The notes below the pieces were generated by a model, which searched no databases, was not told the DNA's origin, and was given only the letters and a program-made list of their open reading frames with translations. Shown piece after piece: positions 52,613-62,427 of a DNA stretch of 64,000 nt. A program made the translations under genes and the position numbers. The stretch's first letter is position 1. Each line of letters opens with the position of its first letter. The DNA is from Nitrococcus mobilis (GTDB lineage Bacteria; Pseudomonadota; Gammaproteobacteria; Nitrococcales; Nitrococcaceae): contig JAGFJL010000068.1 in NCBI GenBank assembly GCA_024102725.1, positions 62,001 through 126,000 of the forward strand, in the 5' to 3' direction.

Positions 52613-54970
52613 ATGGCGAGCGAACCGCAACCGACGGTCTCGACCCAGGACATGCAAGCTCTTCCCGAGGATGCGCTCATCATAGTACCGGTGCGCAGCA
52701 CGGCGTTGTTCCCCGGTATCGTCATGCCTCTCACCATCGGCCGGCGCCAATCCATCGCCGCGGCCCAGGAGGCGGTGAAATCCGAACGCCCCATCGGCAT
52801 CCTGCAGCAGCGCGATACGGCGACGGAGGCACCCACGGCGGCGGATCTCTACCGGGTGGGCGTAGAGGCCGGCATTCTGCGCTATGTAACCGCCCCCGAC
52901 GGGTCGCATCATGTCATTTGCCAGGGGAATCGGCGCTTTCAGGTGGTCGAATTTCTGGAAGGCTACCCGTTCCTGCTCGCCCGGGTGGAGCGCATCACCG
53001 AGGATGAGCACATAACGCCCGCGCTGGAGGCACGCCTGGAGCACCTGCGCCGCGAGTCGGACGAGGCCCTCGAGCTGATGCCCCAGCTCCCCGAAGAGGT
53101 CGGCACCGCGCTGCGCAACATCCGCTCGGCGGGGGCTCTCGCCGATATGATCGCCAACTTCATGGACCTCAAGCCGGCCGAAAAGCAGGAGATTCTCGAG
53201 AGCTTCGATATCGAGCAACGGGTGACCCGCGTGGCCGATCTGCTGGCTCATCGTCTCGCGGTACTGCGCCTCACCCACGAGATCGAGCAACAGACCAAGG
53301 AGACCGTGGATAAACGCCAGCGCGAGTACCTGCTGCGCGAGCAACTCAAGACCATCCAACGCGAGCTCGGCGAGGATACACCACGCACGGCCGAGCTCGA
53401 GGCGCTGCACACGGCAATCGAGAAGGCACGGATGCCGCCGGAGGCAAAAGATCAGGCGCTGCGCGAGCTCGGCCGGCTGGAGCACATGCCCGAGGCGGCC
53501 ACCGAATACTCGATGATTCGGACCTATCTCGACTGGCTCACGGAGCTGCCCTGGGAGTCGCTGAGCGAGGAATCCATCGACATCGCCACCGCCCGCCGAG
53601 TTCTCGACGAGGATCATCACGGGCTGGACAAAGTCAAGCGGCGGATTCTCGAGCAACTGGCGGTGCGCAAGCTCAACCCCCAGGGCCGCAGCCCCATCCT
53701 TTGCCTGGTGGGACCGCCGGGGGTGGGCAAAACCTCGCTCGGCCAGAGCATCGCGCGCGCGAGCGCCCGGCGGTTCGTTCGCGTGGCCTTGGGCGGCGTC
53801 CATGACGAATCCGACATTCGCGGCCATCGCCGCACTTATGTGGGCGCGCTTCCCGGCAATATCATACAAGCGATCCGCAAGGCGGGAACCCGCAACCCGG
53901 TCTTCATGCTCGATGAGCTCGACAAACTCGGCGTCGGCTTTCACGGCGATCCATCGGCTGCCTTGCTCGAGGTGCTGGACCCGGAGCAGAACTCGCACTT
54001 TCGCGACAACTATCTCGCCGTTGCCTTCGATCTCTCGCACGTCATGTTCATCGGCACAGCCAATCGGACGGACACGATCCCGCCGGCACTGCTCGATCGC
54101 ATGGAACTGATCGAACTGCCGGGCTATACGGAGGATGAGAAAGTCGCGATCGCCCGGGACTATCTGGTACAGCGCCAACTGGAGGCCAACGGGTTGAGCG
54201 CCGAGCAATGCCGTCTGAGCGAAGCGGCGCTGCGCCGAATCGTGCGCGATTACACACGCGAGTCCGGCTGCCGCCATCTCGAGCGGGAGATCGGCGCCGT
54301 ATTTCGTCATGTTGCGATGCGCATCGCCGAGGGCTCGACCGAGGCGGTACGCATCGATGCCGATGATCTGCCCCAGATTTTGGGGCCCGCCAAATTCGAA
54401 AGCGAAGTGGCCATGCGGGTGAGCGTACCGGGCGTGGCGACCGGTCTTGCCTGGACCCCGGTGGGAGGCGACATCCTTTTTATCGAGGCGAGCCGCATCC
54501 CGGGCCGCGGTCAGCTCGTCCTGACCGGACAGCTCGGCGATGTGATGAAGGAAAGCGCTCAGGCCGCCTTGAGCCTCGTGAAGGGCCGCCTGGAAGCCTT
54601 GGGTCTCACCGCCGATGTCTTCGAGAAAAGCGACATTCATATCCACGTTCCCGCCGGGGCCATCCCGAAGGACGGCCCGAGCGCCGGCATCGCCATGTTC
54701 ATGGCACTGGTCTCGGTGCTGACCGGGCGCAAGGTCAGAAACGATATGGCCATGACCGGCGAGATCAGCCTGCGCGGCCTGGTGCTGCCCGTCGGCGGGA
54801 TCAAGGAGAAAACCGTCGCCGCCGCGCGGGCCGGAATCACTACCGTGCTGCTGCCTGCAGGCAACCGTAAAGACCTGGATGAGATTCCGCCGGCGGCGCG
54901 CCAGCAGCTTCACTTCGTTTGGCTCGGGGACGTGGACGATGCGATGACGACGGCATTCGGTAGCGCATAA
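52613..54970 (+). CDS. lon: ATP-dependent protease Lon
   Basis: This AAA+ serine protease degrades misfolded and regulatory proteins. From ATG 52613 it has 785 residues; GTG 52607 with GGAG five bases upstream is an equally good start. The LON substrate-binding domain spans about residues 15-210. Walker A GPPGVGKTS is near residue 367, Walker B FMLDELDKLG near 430, and the Ser-Lys dyad lies in KDGPSAGIAM (Ser about 690) and GGIKEKTVAA (Lys about 733). It lies in an Hsp20-lon pair, so it may be a second, stress-specific Lon. Confidence 0.96.
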   Translation: MASEPQPTVSTQDMQALPEDALIIVPVRSTALFPGIVMPLTIGRRQSIAAAQEAVKSERPIGILQQRDTATEAPTAADLYRVGVEAGILRYVTAPDGSHHVICQGNRRFQVVEFLEGYPFLLARVERITEDEHITPALEARLEHLRRESDEALELMPQLPEEVGTALRNIRSAGALADMIANFMDLKPAEKQEILESFDIEQRVTRVADLLAHRLAVLRLTHEIEQQTKETVDKRQREYLLREQLKTIQRELGEDTPRTAELEALHTAIEKARMPPEAKDQALRELGRLEHMPEAATEYSMIRTYLDWLTELPWESLSEESIDIATARRVLDEDHHGLDKVKRRILEQLAVRKLNPQGRSPILCLVGPPGVGKTSLGQSIARASARRFVRVALGGVHDESDIRGHRRTYVGALPGNIIQAIRKAGTRNPVFMLDELDKLGVGFHGDPSAALLEVLDPEQNSHFRDNYLAVAFDLSHVMFIGTANRTDTIPPALLDRMELIELPGYTEDEKVAIARDYLVQRQLEANGLSAEQCRLSEAALRRIVRDYTRESGCRHLEREIGAVFRHVAMRIAEGSTEAVRIDADDLPQILGPAKFESEVAMRVSVPGVATGLAWTPVGGDILFIEASRIPGRGQLVLTGQLGDVMKESAQAALSLVKGRLEALGLTADVFEKSDIHIHVPAGAIPKDGPSAGIAMFMALVSVLTGRKVRNDMAMTGEISLRGLVLPVGGIKEKTVAAARAGITTVLLPAGNRKDLDEIPPAARQQLHFVWLGDVDDAMTTAFGSA

Positions 54971-55029
54971 CGCGGATCAGGCTTGATGCTTGGCGGCGCG
55001 GCCTGCGGCGATCGTCCAGGGAATTTTGC

Positions 55030-56634
55030 ATGCGTTTTTTCACTTTCGGTTTGATGGTGTCTCTGACCCTCGTTTTCGGCGCACTCGGCTATTTTCTCGG
55101 CTTAGCGTGGCTTTGGGGATTGGTAATCCCCTTGCCGCTGGCGCTCATCGGGATTTACGATCTTATCCAGCGCGAGCACAACGTCACACGCAACTACCCG
55201 ATCCTCGCGCACATCCGCTTCATGGCGGAAGCCATTCGCCCGCAAATCCGCCAGTATTTCGTCGAAAGCGACACCGATGGCAAGCCGTTCACCCACAACG
55301 AGCGCAGCACCATTTACAAGCGTGCGCGCGGCGTGGACGACGCCATGCCCTTCGGCACCGAGCTCGACGTCTATCACCTCGAATATGAATGGATCGACCA
55401 CTCGATCGCGGCCAAAGAGAACCCGAACCCGGACAAAATGCCGCGTATCAGCATCGGTGGGCCACAGTGCAGCCAACCGTATTCGGCTTCCGTGTTCAAC
55501 ATTTCGGCGATGAGCTTCGGCGCGCTCGGGTCGCACGCGATCATGGCGCTCAACAAAGGCGCGAGGCTCGGCAACTTCGCCCACGACACCGGCGAAGGGG
55601 GCTTGAGCCCCTACCATCAGGAATATGGCGGCGATCTCATCTGGGAGATCGGCAGCGGTTATTTCGGCTGCCGCAACGACGACGGCACGTTCAATGCCGA
55701 TATGTTCCGCGACCAGGCACAAAGCGATCAGGTGAGGATGGTCGAAATCAAGCTCTCCCAGGGCGCGAAGCCGGGCCATGGCGGGCTGTTGCCGGGCGCG
55801 AAGGTCACCGCGGAGATTGCGGCAACGCGCAAGGTGGCGCAAGGCAAGGACTGCCTGTCGCCGGCAGCTCATTCGGCATTTTCGACGCCGATCGAGCTGC
55901 TGGAATTCGTTGCCAAGCTGCGCGAGCTCTCCGGCGGCAAACCGGCCGGCTTCAAGCTCTGTATCGGCCACCGCTGGGAGTTCCTCGCGATCTGCAAGGC
56001 CATGCTCCAGACCGGCATCCTGCCGGATTTTATCGTAATCGACGGCGCCGAGGGCGGCACCGGGGCGGCCCCCCTGGGGCTGTCCGACTACGTTGGTACG
56101 CCCTTGCGCGAAGGGTTGCTGTTCGCCCATAACGCGCTCGTCGGTGCCGGCTTGCGCGAGCGCATCCGCATCGGTGCGAGTGGCAAGGCCGTCGGGGGAA
56201 TCAGGCTCGCCATGAACCTCGCGCTCGGCGCGGACTGGTGCAACTCGGCCCGTGGGTTTATGTTCGCGCTCGGTTGCATCCAGTCGCAGAGCTGCCATAC
56301 GGGCCGCTGCCCGACCGGCATCACCACAATGAACCGGCTGCGCCAGCGCTCGCTGGTCGTCGAAGACAAGGCACGGCATGTACAGCGTTTCCACCATCAC
56401 ACCGTGCGATCGCTCGGGATCATCACCGCGGCGGCCGGTCTGGATCACCCGGCTGAGCTCAAACCGCATCACATCTGCTTGCGGATATCCTCGGACGAGA
56501 TCCGTACCGCCGCAGAGTTCTACGACTTTCTTGAACCGGCTGCACTGCTCGACGGCGGCGCTCACCCAACTTATCTCCGCTATTGGAAGATGGCGCGTGC
56601 CGAGAGCTTCGCTCCGGCGCTGCTCGACGGGTAG
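55030..56634 (+). CDS. membrane-anchored FMN-binding glutamate synthase-like protein
   Basis: The 534-residue protein has two N-terminal membrane helices (residues 1-45), then the FMN-binding domain of glutamate synthase large subunit: ISAMSFGALGSHAIMALNKG, GAKPGHGGLLPGAKVT and IDGAEGGTGAAPLGLSDYVG. The Fe-S cysteines occur in GCIQSQSCHTGRCPTGI. The amidotransferase domain is absent. Related stand-alone proteins are widespread, and their substrate is not known. Confidence 0.85.
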   Translation: MRFFTFGLMVSLTLVFGALGYFLGLAWLWGLVIPLPLALIGIYDLIQREHNVTRNYPILAHIRFMAEAIRPQIRQYFVESDTDGKPFTHNERSTIYKRARGVDDAMPFGTELDVYHLEYEWIDHSIAAKENPNPDKMPRISIGGPQCSQPYSASVFNISAMSFGALGSHAIMALNKGARLGNFAHDTGEGGLSPYHQEYGGDLIWEIGSGYFGCRNDDGTFNADMFRDQAQSDQVRMVEIKLSQGAKPGHGGLLPGAKVTAEIAATRKVAQGKDCLSPAAHSAFSTPIELLEFVAKLRELSGGKPAGFKLCIGHRWEFLAICKAMLQTGILPDFIVIDGAEGGTGAAPLGLSDYVGTPLREGLLFAHNALVGAGLRERIRIGASGKAVGGIRLAMNLALGADWCNSARGFMFALGCIQSQSCHTGRCPTGITTMNRLRQRSLVVEDKARHVQRFHHHTVRSLGIITAAAGLDHPAELKPHHICLRISSDEIRTAAEFYDFLEPAALLDGGAHPTYLRYWKMARAESFAPALLDG

Positions 56635-56913
56635 ACCACGAGGCGCTGGTCCATGGCATCCCCTTTGCTAACCCTACGTTCGAACCGCCGCCGCTGACCG
56701 GTGGGAAGACGACATTCAAGCTCAGCCGCTCAGCCTTGCGGCGGCGGCAGCTGGCTTCGACGCGGAGGCGCCGCGCCGTATGCCCGTGCCCGGATGATAA
56801 TGAAACCTCGCACTTACGCAGCCGAGCACAGAATTTTTGATCCCACTTTGCTAAATGCTGATCACGCGCACAACGCCGTTCAATGACAACGACAAAGCCA
56901 TGGAAATGGAACG

Positions 56914-58302
56914 ATGATGAATAAACAAGCCCGACTACCGGTAATCGCAGCTCTGGCAATTCTTGCTCTAAGCGGCTGCACGCCACTGCAAGAGTACCGC
57001 ACCGTCTACCCGGCTGTATGCGTCAGCGCCACACAGCGGCCGTCGCCTGAGTGTGCCACTCACGCGCTGCAGCAGCTGCCCACCGCCGAGGGCAAGCACT
57101 ACCTGCTCGGTTTTATTGAATTCGATGACCAGGGCCAACTGTGGGACCGCAAACAAATGGCAGACGTAGTCGGTAAGCTGGCCGAGGAAGCGGGCAAGAA
57201 GGATCTGCTGATGGTGGTATTCGTGCATGGCTGGAAACACAGTGCGGCGCCCTACGATACGAACGTCCAGACGTTTCGCAAGGTGCTGGGAGAGCTTACC
57301 GATGCCGAAATGCAAATCGCCAAGCTCACGGCCACCCCTGCGCGCGCGGTCGTTGGCGTCTATCTTGGATGGCGCGGCGGTTCTGTGACCGTCCCATTGC
57401 TCAAAGAGCTGACTTTCTGGGACCGCAAGAACACCGCGCAAAAGGTTGGCCGCGGCGGCGTCACCGAGGTGTTGAGCCGTCTCGAACTGATCAAGCGGGA
57501 CAAGGAGAGCATCAGCGAAGCCGGTCCCAGCCGCACTCGACTGGTTATCGTCGGTCACAGCTTCGGCGGCGCCGTGGTCCACACCGCCCTCGGTCAAATT
57601 TTGGAGAACCGCTTCGTGCGGACTACCGGACCAACCGGCGTGCAAAGCGACATCGGTGGGTTTGGTGATCTCGTAGTGCTGATCAATCCGGCGCTCGAGG
57701 CCAGGCAATTCTCGGCGCTGAGCGATATATCCACCGAGCGCGGCACATATTTCGCCTCGCAGCTGCCGGTGATGCTGGAGATGACATCACAGGCCGACTA
57801 TGCGACGCGGTACGCCTTTCCAGCCGGGCGCTGGCTGTCCACGCTATTCGAGAAAACGCGTGAGCAGCAACGCTTCAACGCGATCACGCGCAAGCAGGAA
57901 TCCATCAGCGAGTCCGATGCCAATATCACGGCCGTAGGCCACTTCAAGCCCTATCGCACGCATCGACTGTATCCGCTGGACAGCAAGAAAGCCGTGCAGT
58001 CGAAACAGTTGAGTACCATGGATAGCGTTCGGCTGTTTATCCAGACAAGCGCCGATTGGGCGCACGACAAGCCGGGCAGCAAGATTGCATTCGGCAACTT
58101 GATGCTCGAGCGCACAACCACCTCCGCCGGACGCAACCCCTACCTGTTCACATACGTCGACAAACGGCTGATCACCGACCACAACGACATCGACGACCCG
58201 CGCATCATCGAGTTCGTCAAGCAACTGATCCTGATCTCCACACAGAGTCCCGAGCAGACCAACACGATCCGCCAATTGCAAAAACCAGCCGCAACACACT
58301 GA
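56914..58302 (+). CDS. lipoprotein with alpha/beta hydrolase fold
   Basis: A lipobox LALSGC at residues 18-23 marks a lipid anchor. VVFVHGWKHSA (oxyanion region) near residue 105 and a nucleophile elbow IVGHSFGGAVVH near 210 indicate a serine hydrolase of 462 residues. The C-terminal part is unlike known esterases. The stretch before it (56635-56913) shows no gene. An outer-membrane location is likely because residue +2 is threonine rather than aspartate. Confidence 0.75.
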   Translation: MMNKQARLPVIAALAILALSGCTPLQEYRTVYPAVCVSATQRPSPECATHALQQLPTAEGKHYLLGFIEFDDQGQLWDRKQMADVVGKLAEEAGKKDLLMVVFVHGWKHSAAPYDTNVQTFRKVLGELTDAEMQIAKLTATPARAVVGVYLGWRGGSVTVPLLKELTFWDRKNTAQKVGRGGVTEVLSRLELIKRDKESISEAGPSRTRLVIVGHSFGGAVVHTALGQILENRFVRTTGPTGVQSDIGGFGDLVVLINPALEARQFSALSDISTERGTYFASQLPVMLEMTSQADYATRYAFPAGRWLSTLFEKTREQQRFNAITRKQESISESDANITAVGHFKPYRTHRLYPLDSKKAVQSKQLSTMDSVRLFIQTSADWAHDKPGSKIAFGNLMLERTTTSAGRNPYLFTYVDKRLITDHNDIDDPRIIEFVKQLILISTQSPEQTNTIRQLQKPAATH

Positions 58303-58623
58303 CCCCAAGTGCAGCACGCAATGAGACCGCCCCGCTACCAGCGCCGTTCCATAGCGATCAGGATCCGAATACAGGTGCAACGCAGGATTTCACTCAGCGA
58401 CTCGTTCGCCGGACAAAATATTATCCGGATAGACCCGGCTGGCTTTCAAAGCACTCTGCCAAGAGCGCAGCAAAATCCGGGGCTATTTCTCGTAGCCGGA
58501 CTCGGTAAGCGGCGTGACTGGATATATGCTTATGGGCAGGTCTTCCGAAGCGGCGGCCAGTCGCCGAGCGATTACGACCAATCGCCAGGCCGTCGCCTTA
58601 CCATCCCATCGAAGGGGGCCACC

Positions 58624-59043
58624 ATGACAATGATTAGCGAGAAAATCGAGCGCCTCGTGGTGTTGCTGGATGAGGACAAGTCCGCTTATGAGGCCGCACT
58701 GCTCATGTCGGACAAGCACATAGGCTCGGTGGTGGTAACGCGCGCATCCCGTATCATCGGCCTTTTCACCGAGCGTGACCTAATGCGGCAGGTGGTCGCG
58801 AAACGCCGAGACCCGGCGGAGGTCAGGATCAAAGAGGTGATGCGCACCGATATCGTGGACGTGACACCGCGGGAGGAGGTTGAGCATTGCATTGAGCTCA
58901 TGAAGCAGAATCAGTGCCGACATCTGCTAGTCTTCGAAGGCGATGCTTTCATCGGCATCATTTCGCTGCGCGACCTGCTGCTGTTATTGCTCGAGGAAAA
59001 AGAGGAGCTTATCCGTCAGCTGACCAAGTACGTTACGAGCTGA
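58624..59043 (+). CDS. CBS domain-pair protein
   Basis: From ATG 58624 (GGGGG upstream) the protein has 139 residues. Two CBS motifs follow: SAYEAALLMSDKHIGSVVVT with GLFTERDLMRQV, and EEVEHCIELMKQNQCRHLLV with GIISLRDLLLLLL. CBS pairs bind adenosine nucleotides. A longer ORF start at 58309 is not supported. A second, unrelated CBS gene lies at 59939. Confidence 0.88.
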   Translation: MTMISEKIERLVVLLDEDKSAYEAALLMSDKHIGSVVVTRASRIIGLFTERDLMRQVVAKRRDPAEVRIKEVMRTDIVDVTPREEVEHCIELMKQNQCRHLLVFEGDAFIGIISLRDLLLLLLEEKEELIRQLTKYVTS

Positions 59044-59227
59044 CAGCGCCTTCGGGTCACGCCATGCGGGAGCGTATAGGGCCGGATATCTCAGGGAAGC
59101 GAATGACACTCGACCAGTCGTTGGGGGAAGCGCTTGCTGAATAAACGCCCTTCGAGAGGGTTCTTCTGAGCGTAACCGAAGGGGGTTCAGGGTTAACAGC
59201 GAACATATTGACGCCTATCCCTTGTAT

Positions 59228-59274
59228 CCGCTCGTGCTGAGCCGTCAGCGTGCCGAACGGTGAAGCACGAGCGG
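59228..59274. repeat. 11-bp inverted repeat
   Basis: CCGCTCGTGCT and AGCACGAGCGG pair around a 25-base loop. The wording resembles dispersed CTCGTGCTGAGC...GAAGCACGAGCGG repeats common in proteobacteria. The remaining intergenic bases (59044-59326) show no gene. Confidence 0.5.
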
Positions 59275-59326
59275 AACAAAGCAGCGTCTCCCAAGTTAGC
59301 TCAACTCGCCGCCGAACGCCCCACTC

Positions 59327-59794
59327 TCAGTCATCCTCCACCGGAATCGCCCCGCCGAGCTGAGCCACGGCGGTAATGGCGTTATCCGGATGACCCTCGA
59401 TCAGACGATCCGAGTAGGTGAGGTAAATGAGCGCGTTGCGTTTGACGTCGACCATTCGCACCACCCGCACATGCTTGAAAAACACCGACGCGCCCTGCTT
59501 GAACACTTCTTCGCTCAGCGGGAGCGACTTGCCGAAGCGAACCGCCCCCACTTGACGGCAGGCGACGGAGAAGCGGGCCGGATCCTCGGCAAGGCCTACG
59601 GCGCCTTTCAAACCACCGGTTTTAGCACGGGAGAGGTAGCAAGTGATGCCGCTCACATCGGGGTCATCGAAGGCTTCGACCACAATCTTGTGGTCCGGCC
59701 CGAGGAGTTTGAAGGCCGTGTCGACGTGGCCGATTTCCTCGGCATAAAGCCAGACCGGCAAAAAAAATAGCCAAAGGGCGAACAATCGTTTCAC
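59327..59794 (-). CDS. CreA family exported protein
   Basis: This 155-residue protein has a signal peptide (residues 1-18, ending LYA). The family pattern follows: [20 protein letters not shown], then [24 protein letters not shown] and [15 protein letters not shown]. In E. coli creA lies upstream of creBCD; its role is unknown. It is single here. Confidence 0.9.
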   Translation of the reverse strand: MKRLFALWLFFLPVWLYAEEIGHVDTAFKLLGPDHKIVVEAFDDPDVSGITCYLSRAKTGGLKGAVGLAEDPARFSVACRQVGAVRFGKSLPLSEEVFKQGASVFFKHVRVVRMVDVKRNALIYLTYSDRLIEGHPDNAITAVAQLGGAIPVEDD

Positions 59795-59938
59795 GCTAAC
59801 AAATCCGATCCGCTAAAAAATTAGATTGGCGACAAAGTCTACCCGAACGTGCCCCGTTTATTCCTATCCGACTCGCACCGCTACGTAACGGCGCCGGCCG
59901 AGACGGACGGGACGGCGCTTCGCTGCCGAGCACCCGCT

Positions 59939-60388
59939 TCAGGGGCGGCGCTCGATTTCGCGCTCTCGCTGACGCCCGACGACCGCGGCCAGATCATCCA
60001 ACATCTCGGCCAGCAGCCCGATCAAGTCATCCACGGCAATAATTCCTACCAATGCCCCATCCGCATCGACCACCGGGACACGGCGAACCCGACGCCCGCG
60101 CATCATCTCTAGGACATCGAATAGACTGTCCTCCTCACGCACCAGAAACGGAGAATCGACAACGATATCCCGCACCGCCAACGTCTCGGGTGCGAGACCT
60201 GGCGCCATGACCTCGACGACGAGATCGCGGTCGGTGACGATACCGATGGGCACACGCTTGCCCTTACGCTCTTCGACAAGCACCACATCACCAACATGGT
60301 GTTTGCGCATGAGCTGCGCGGCAACCTTGATCGACTCCTCGCCGGCGATAACAATCACCTGCCTATTACAGTGCTCACCTACCGTCAT
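59939..60388 (-). CDS. CBS domain-pair protein
   Basis: This 149-residue protein has two CBS motifs: SIKVAAQLMRKHHVGDVVLV with GIVTDRDLVVEVM, and SLFDVLEMMRGRRVRRVPVV with GIIAVDDLIGLLAEML. It is of the BON-less single-pair type and is thought to bind nucleotides. It is separated from the first CBS gene by creA. Confidence 0.88.
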   Translation of the reverse strand: MTVGEHCNRQVIVIAGEESIKVAAQLMRKHHVGDVVLVEERKGKRVPIGIVTDRDLVVEVMAPGLAPETLAVRDIVVDSPFLVREEDSLFDVLEMMRGRRVRRVPVVDADGALVGIIAVDDLIGLLAEMLDDLAAVVGRQREREIERRP

Positions 60389-60518
60389 GGATTCACCTTT
60401 TAGCTACCGCGGCCAAAGCGCCAGCCCCGGCTGTACAATAAGCTTGTCAGGACCATCTTGCAGGGCTTGTATGCAGGGCGCGCCTTGAGCGGCCGGTAAA
60501 GAGCACGCGCCGGGAGTT

Positions 60519-61000
60519 TCAGCCCTTGATGCATACCACGGGCTCCAGCTTGACCACCTTACGCGCCAGCCCGGCTCGATCGGCGGCGAATGCCGCGGGC
60601 AGCTCGGGGTGTCCCGTTCCCAAGGCGCGCGTGGCCCCTTGCGATGCACATAAAGCGGCATCGGTTTACCACAGCCATCACGTGCACTTCCTCCTTGCAC
60701 GTATTATGCGATACGTCATAAAGCAGAGTAAGGTTCGTTTTCGGCAGCACGTCGGCGAACGCTTGACGCCGCCACGCCACCGGTCGGAAAGCCGTAACCC
60801 CAATGTGCGTCGGGCATGGCATAACAGGCCTTTACAATACCTGGCAGCTTCGCCACGTTGGTGACCTGCGTATACACTTTCTCGTCCATGGCACGCATCA
60901 GTGTCTCGTCAGCATAGACGATCGCCGGCACGTGCATGGCCTCACGGGGAGCAACTTCCCAAGCGAATTCGCCACGCTTGGTGAATCGCGAAAGGTCCAT
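60519..61000 (-). pseudogene. rtcB: rtcB remnant, internally deleted and frameshifted
   Basis: Residues 1-80 of RNA ligase RtcB are clear ([16 protein letters not shown], then [20 protein letters not shown]). The frame then breaks, and the next recognisable pieces are [16 protein letters not shown] and, in another frame, MPLYVHRKGPRAPWERD and the terminal PVVCIKG. About 230 central residues, with most of the active site, are lost. It is non-functional. Confidence 0.85.
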
Positions 61001-61164
61001 GATCCCAGTTCTCTTTCAATACCCGGTAATGAATGCGCCTTGCGTCACGCGCAAACCGCTGCTATGCCGCGCCCTCGGTTGCCTTCATCTGTGCTGGCTC
61101 ACCCACCCGCTGGTGTTTAGATAAACTCAGACTGACCGGACACGGCAAAGGAAACAGACACGCT

Positions 61165-61722
61165 ATGACGAAAATCATCGGTATCGCAGGAAGCCTGCGC
61201 CAGGGCTCCTACAACACCGCATTGCTGCGAACCGCCGCGGAGTTGCTCCCGCCCGGCGCCACGCTCGAGATCGCCTCCATCAAGGCCATCCCACTCTACG
61301 ACGGTGACCTGGAAGCCGGCGGCATGCCGCAGCCGGTCTCCCAGCTCAAAGCACGACTCGCCGCAGCGGATGGTTTGCTGCTTGCCTCGCCGGAGTACAA
61401 CAACTCCATCCCCGGTGTGCTCAAAAATGTCATCGACTGGCTGTCCCGGCCGCCGGCCGATATCCCCGTTGTATTCGGCAACCGCCCCGTAGCCCTCATG
61501 GGGGCCACACCGGGTGGTTTCGGCACAGTGCTCGCCCAAAGCGCCTGGCTACCAGTGCTGAGAACGCTGCGTATGCGGCCCTGGTTCGGCGGGCGATTGC
61601 TGGTCTCGCACGCCGGGGATGTATTCGATGAGACGGGCACGATCATCAACGCTCAGGTGCGTGATCAGCTGCAACAGTTCGTTCATGGTTTCGTAACAGC
61701 CCTCAGAACGGGGTCGGCCTAA
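61165..61722 (+). CDS. NADPH-dependent FMN reductase family protein
   Basis: This 185-residue flavodoxin-like protein has the FMN phosphate loop GIAGSLRQGSYNTALLR at the N-terminus and SPEYNNSIPGVLKNVIDWLS near residue 75. The GATPGGFGT loop is near 112. Family members reduce quinones, azo dyes or metals such as chromate. From ATG 61165 the length is typical; the longer ORF start at 61033 is not supported. The true substrate is unknown. Confidence 0.88.
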   Translation: MTKIIGIAGSLRQGSYNTALLRTAAELLPPGATLEIASIKAIPLYDGDLEAGGMPQPVSQLKARLAAADGLLLASPEYNNSIPGVLKNVIDWLSRPPADIPVVFGNRPVALMGATPGGFGTVLAQSAWLPVLRTLRMRPWFGGRLLVSHAGDVFDETGTIINAQVRDQLQQFVHGFVTALRTGSA

Positions 61723-61797
61723 TCGGGTGGAAGAGTCCGCCAGCACGGCTCTGTGGATAACTCACACTCGAAGAAAGTCAGCAACGGAGTCCTGACA

Positions 61798-62394
61798 ATG
61801 CCATACGTCGCTTCCAAAACAAGGATAATAGCCCTCGCCGCCAGCGCTCTAGCGTTTGCCGCCGGCTGTGCGGGCACAGAAGCGAACGTCGCGCCATATC
61901 GCGTGCACCACAGCGAGATCCAGGAACTGGAGACCGGTTACAAGGAGTGTTGCACCAAAGATTGCTGTACCAAACGCCGCACGAACCAGCCGACCGCGGA
62001 GACCACGGCAGTGCGCTTCACACTCACCTCGAAGCAGGACATAGATACGGTACGCGCACGCCTCGAGCAGGCATTCGGCTTCCAGGCCCCGGATAAACCC
62101 GCATCCGCCGCCGCCTCCTCGCCCGCCTCACTCCGACAGGATGTCATCCCCCATCATCGGACAATACCTCGTTCCGATCATAGTGTGCAGGCACGAGGCG
62201 AGATCGGCGGCCATACCGGTGTGATCGAGATCGCTATCAATCGGGACGGCAACGGCAGCCATCTTACGATTCTATACGACGCCGGCGGGAAGGAGCGCTT
62301 CCCACCGGGGGAAGGTTTCCGCAGGCTCGTGGCGGCCAAAATCCATGCGGCGCTGCACGATCAAGCCACCGGCGCTCATGGCTCGGGCAATTAG
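61798..62394 (+). CDS. putative lipoprotein with a double CC motif
   Basis: This 198-residue protein has a signal with lipobox-like FAAGC at residues 20-24. A cluster ETGYKECCTKDCCTKRR near 48-60 holds four cysteines in two CC pairs, suggesting a metal or redox site. The second half has RFTLTSKQDIDTVRARLEQA and a beta-rich end. No family is recognised. GGAG lies nine bases before ATG 61798; 61753 is an alternative start. Confidence 0.6.
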   Translation: MPYVASKTRIIALAASALAFAAGCAGTEANVAPYRVHHSEIQELETGYKECCTKDCCTKRRTNQPTAETTAVRFTLTSKQDIDTVRARLEQAFGFQAPDKPASAAASSPASLRQDVIPHHRTIPRSDHSVQARGEIGGHTGVIEIAINRDGNGSHLTILYDAGGKERFPPGEGFRRLVAAKIHAALHDQATGAHGSGN

Positions 62395-62427
62395 TGGAGT
62401 CACACATAACCGGCTAACATAGAGCGT

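Noticed and set aside
52523-54913. 796-codon minus-strand ORF opposite lon
   Set aside because: It mirrors lon codon by codon in GC-rich DNA, has no family features, and lon is intact on the other strand.
55102-56565. 487-codon minus-strand ORF opposite the glutamate-synthase-like gene
   Set aside because: It is antisense to a gene with clear FMN and Fe-S motifs; the composition is arginine/alanine/valine-rich as expected of a shadow frame.
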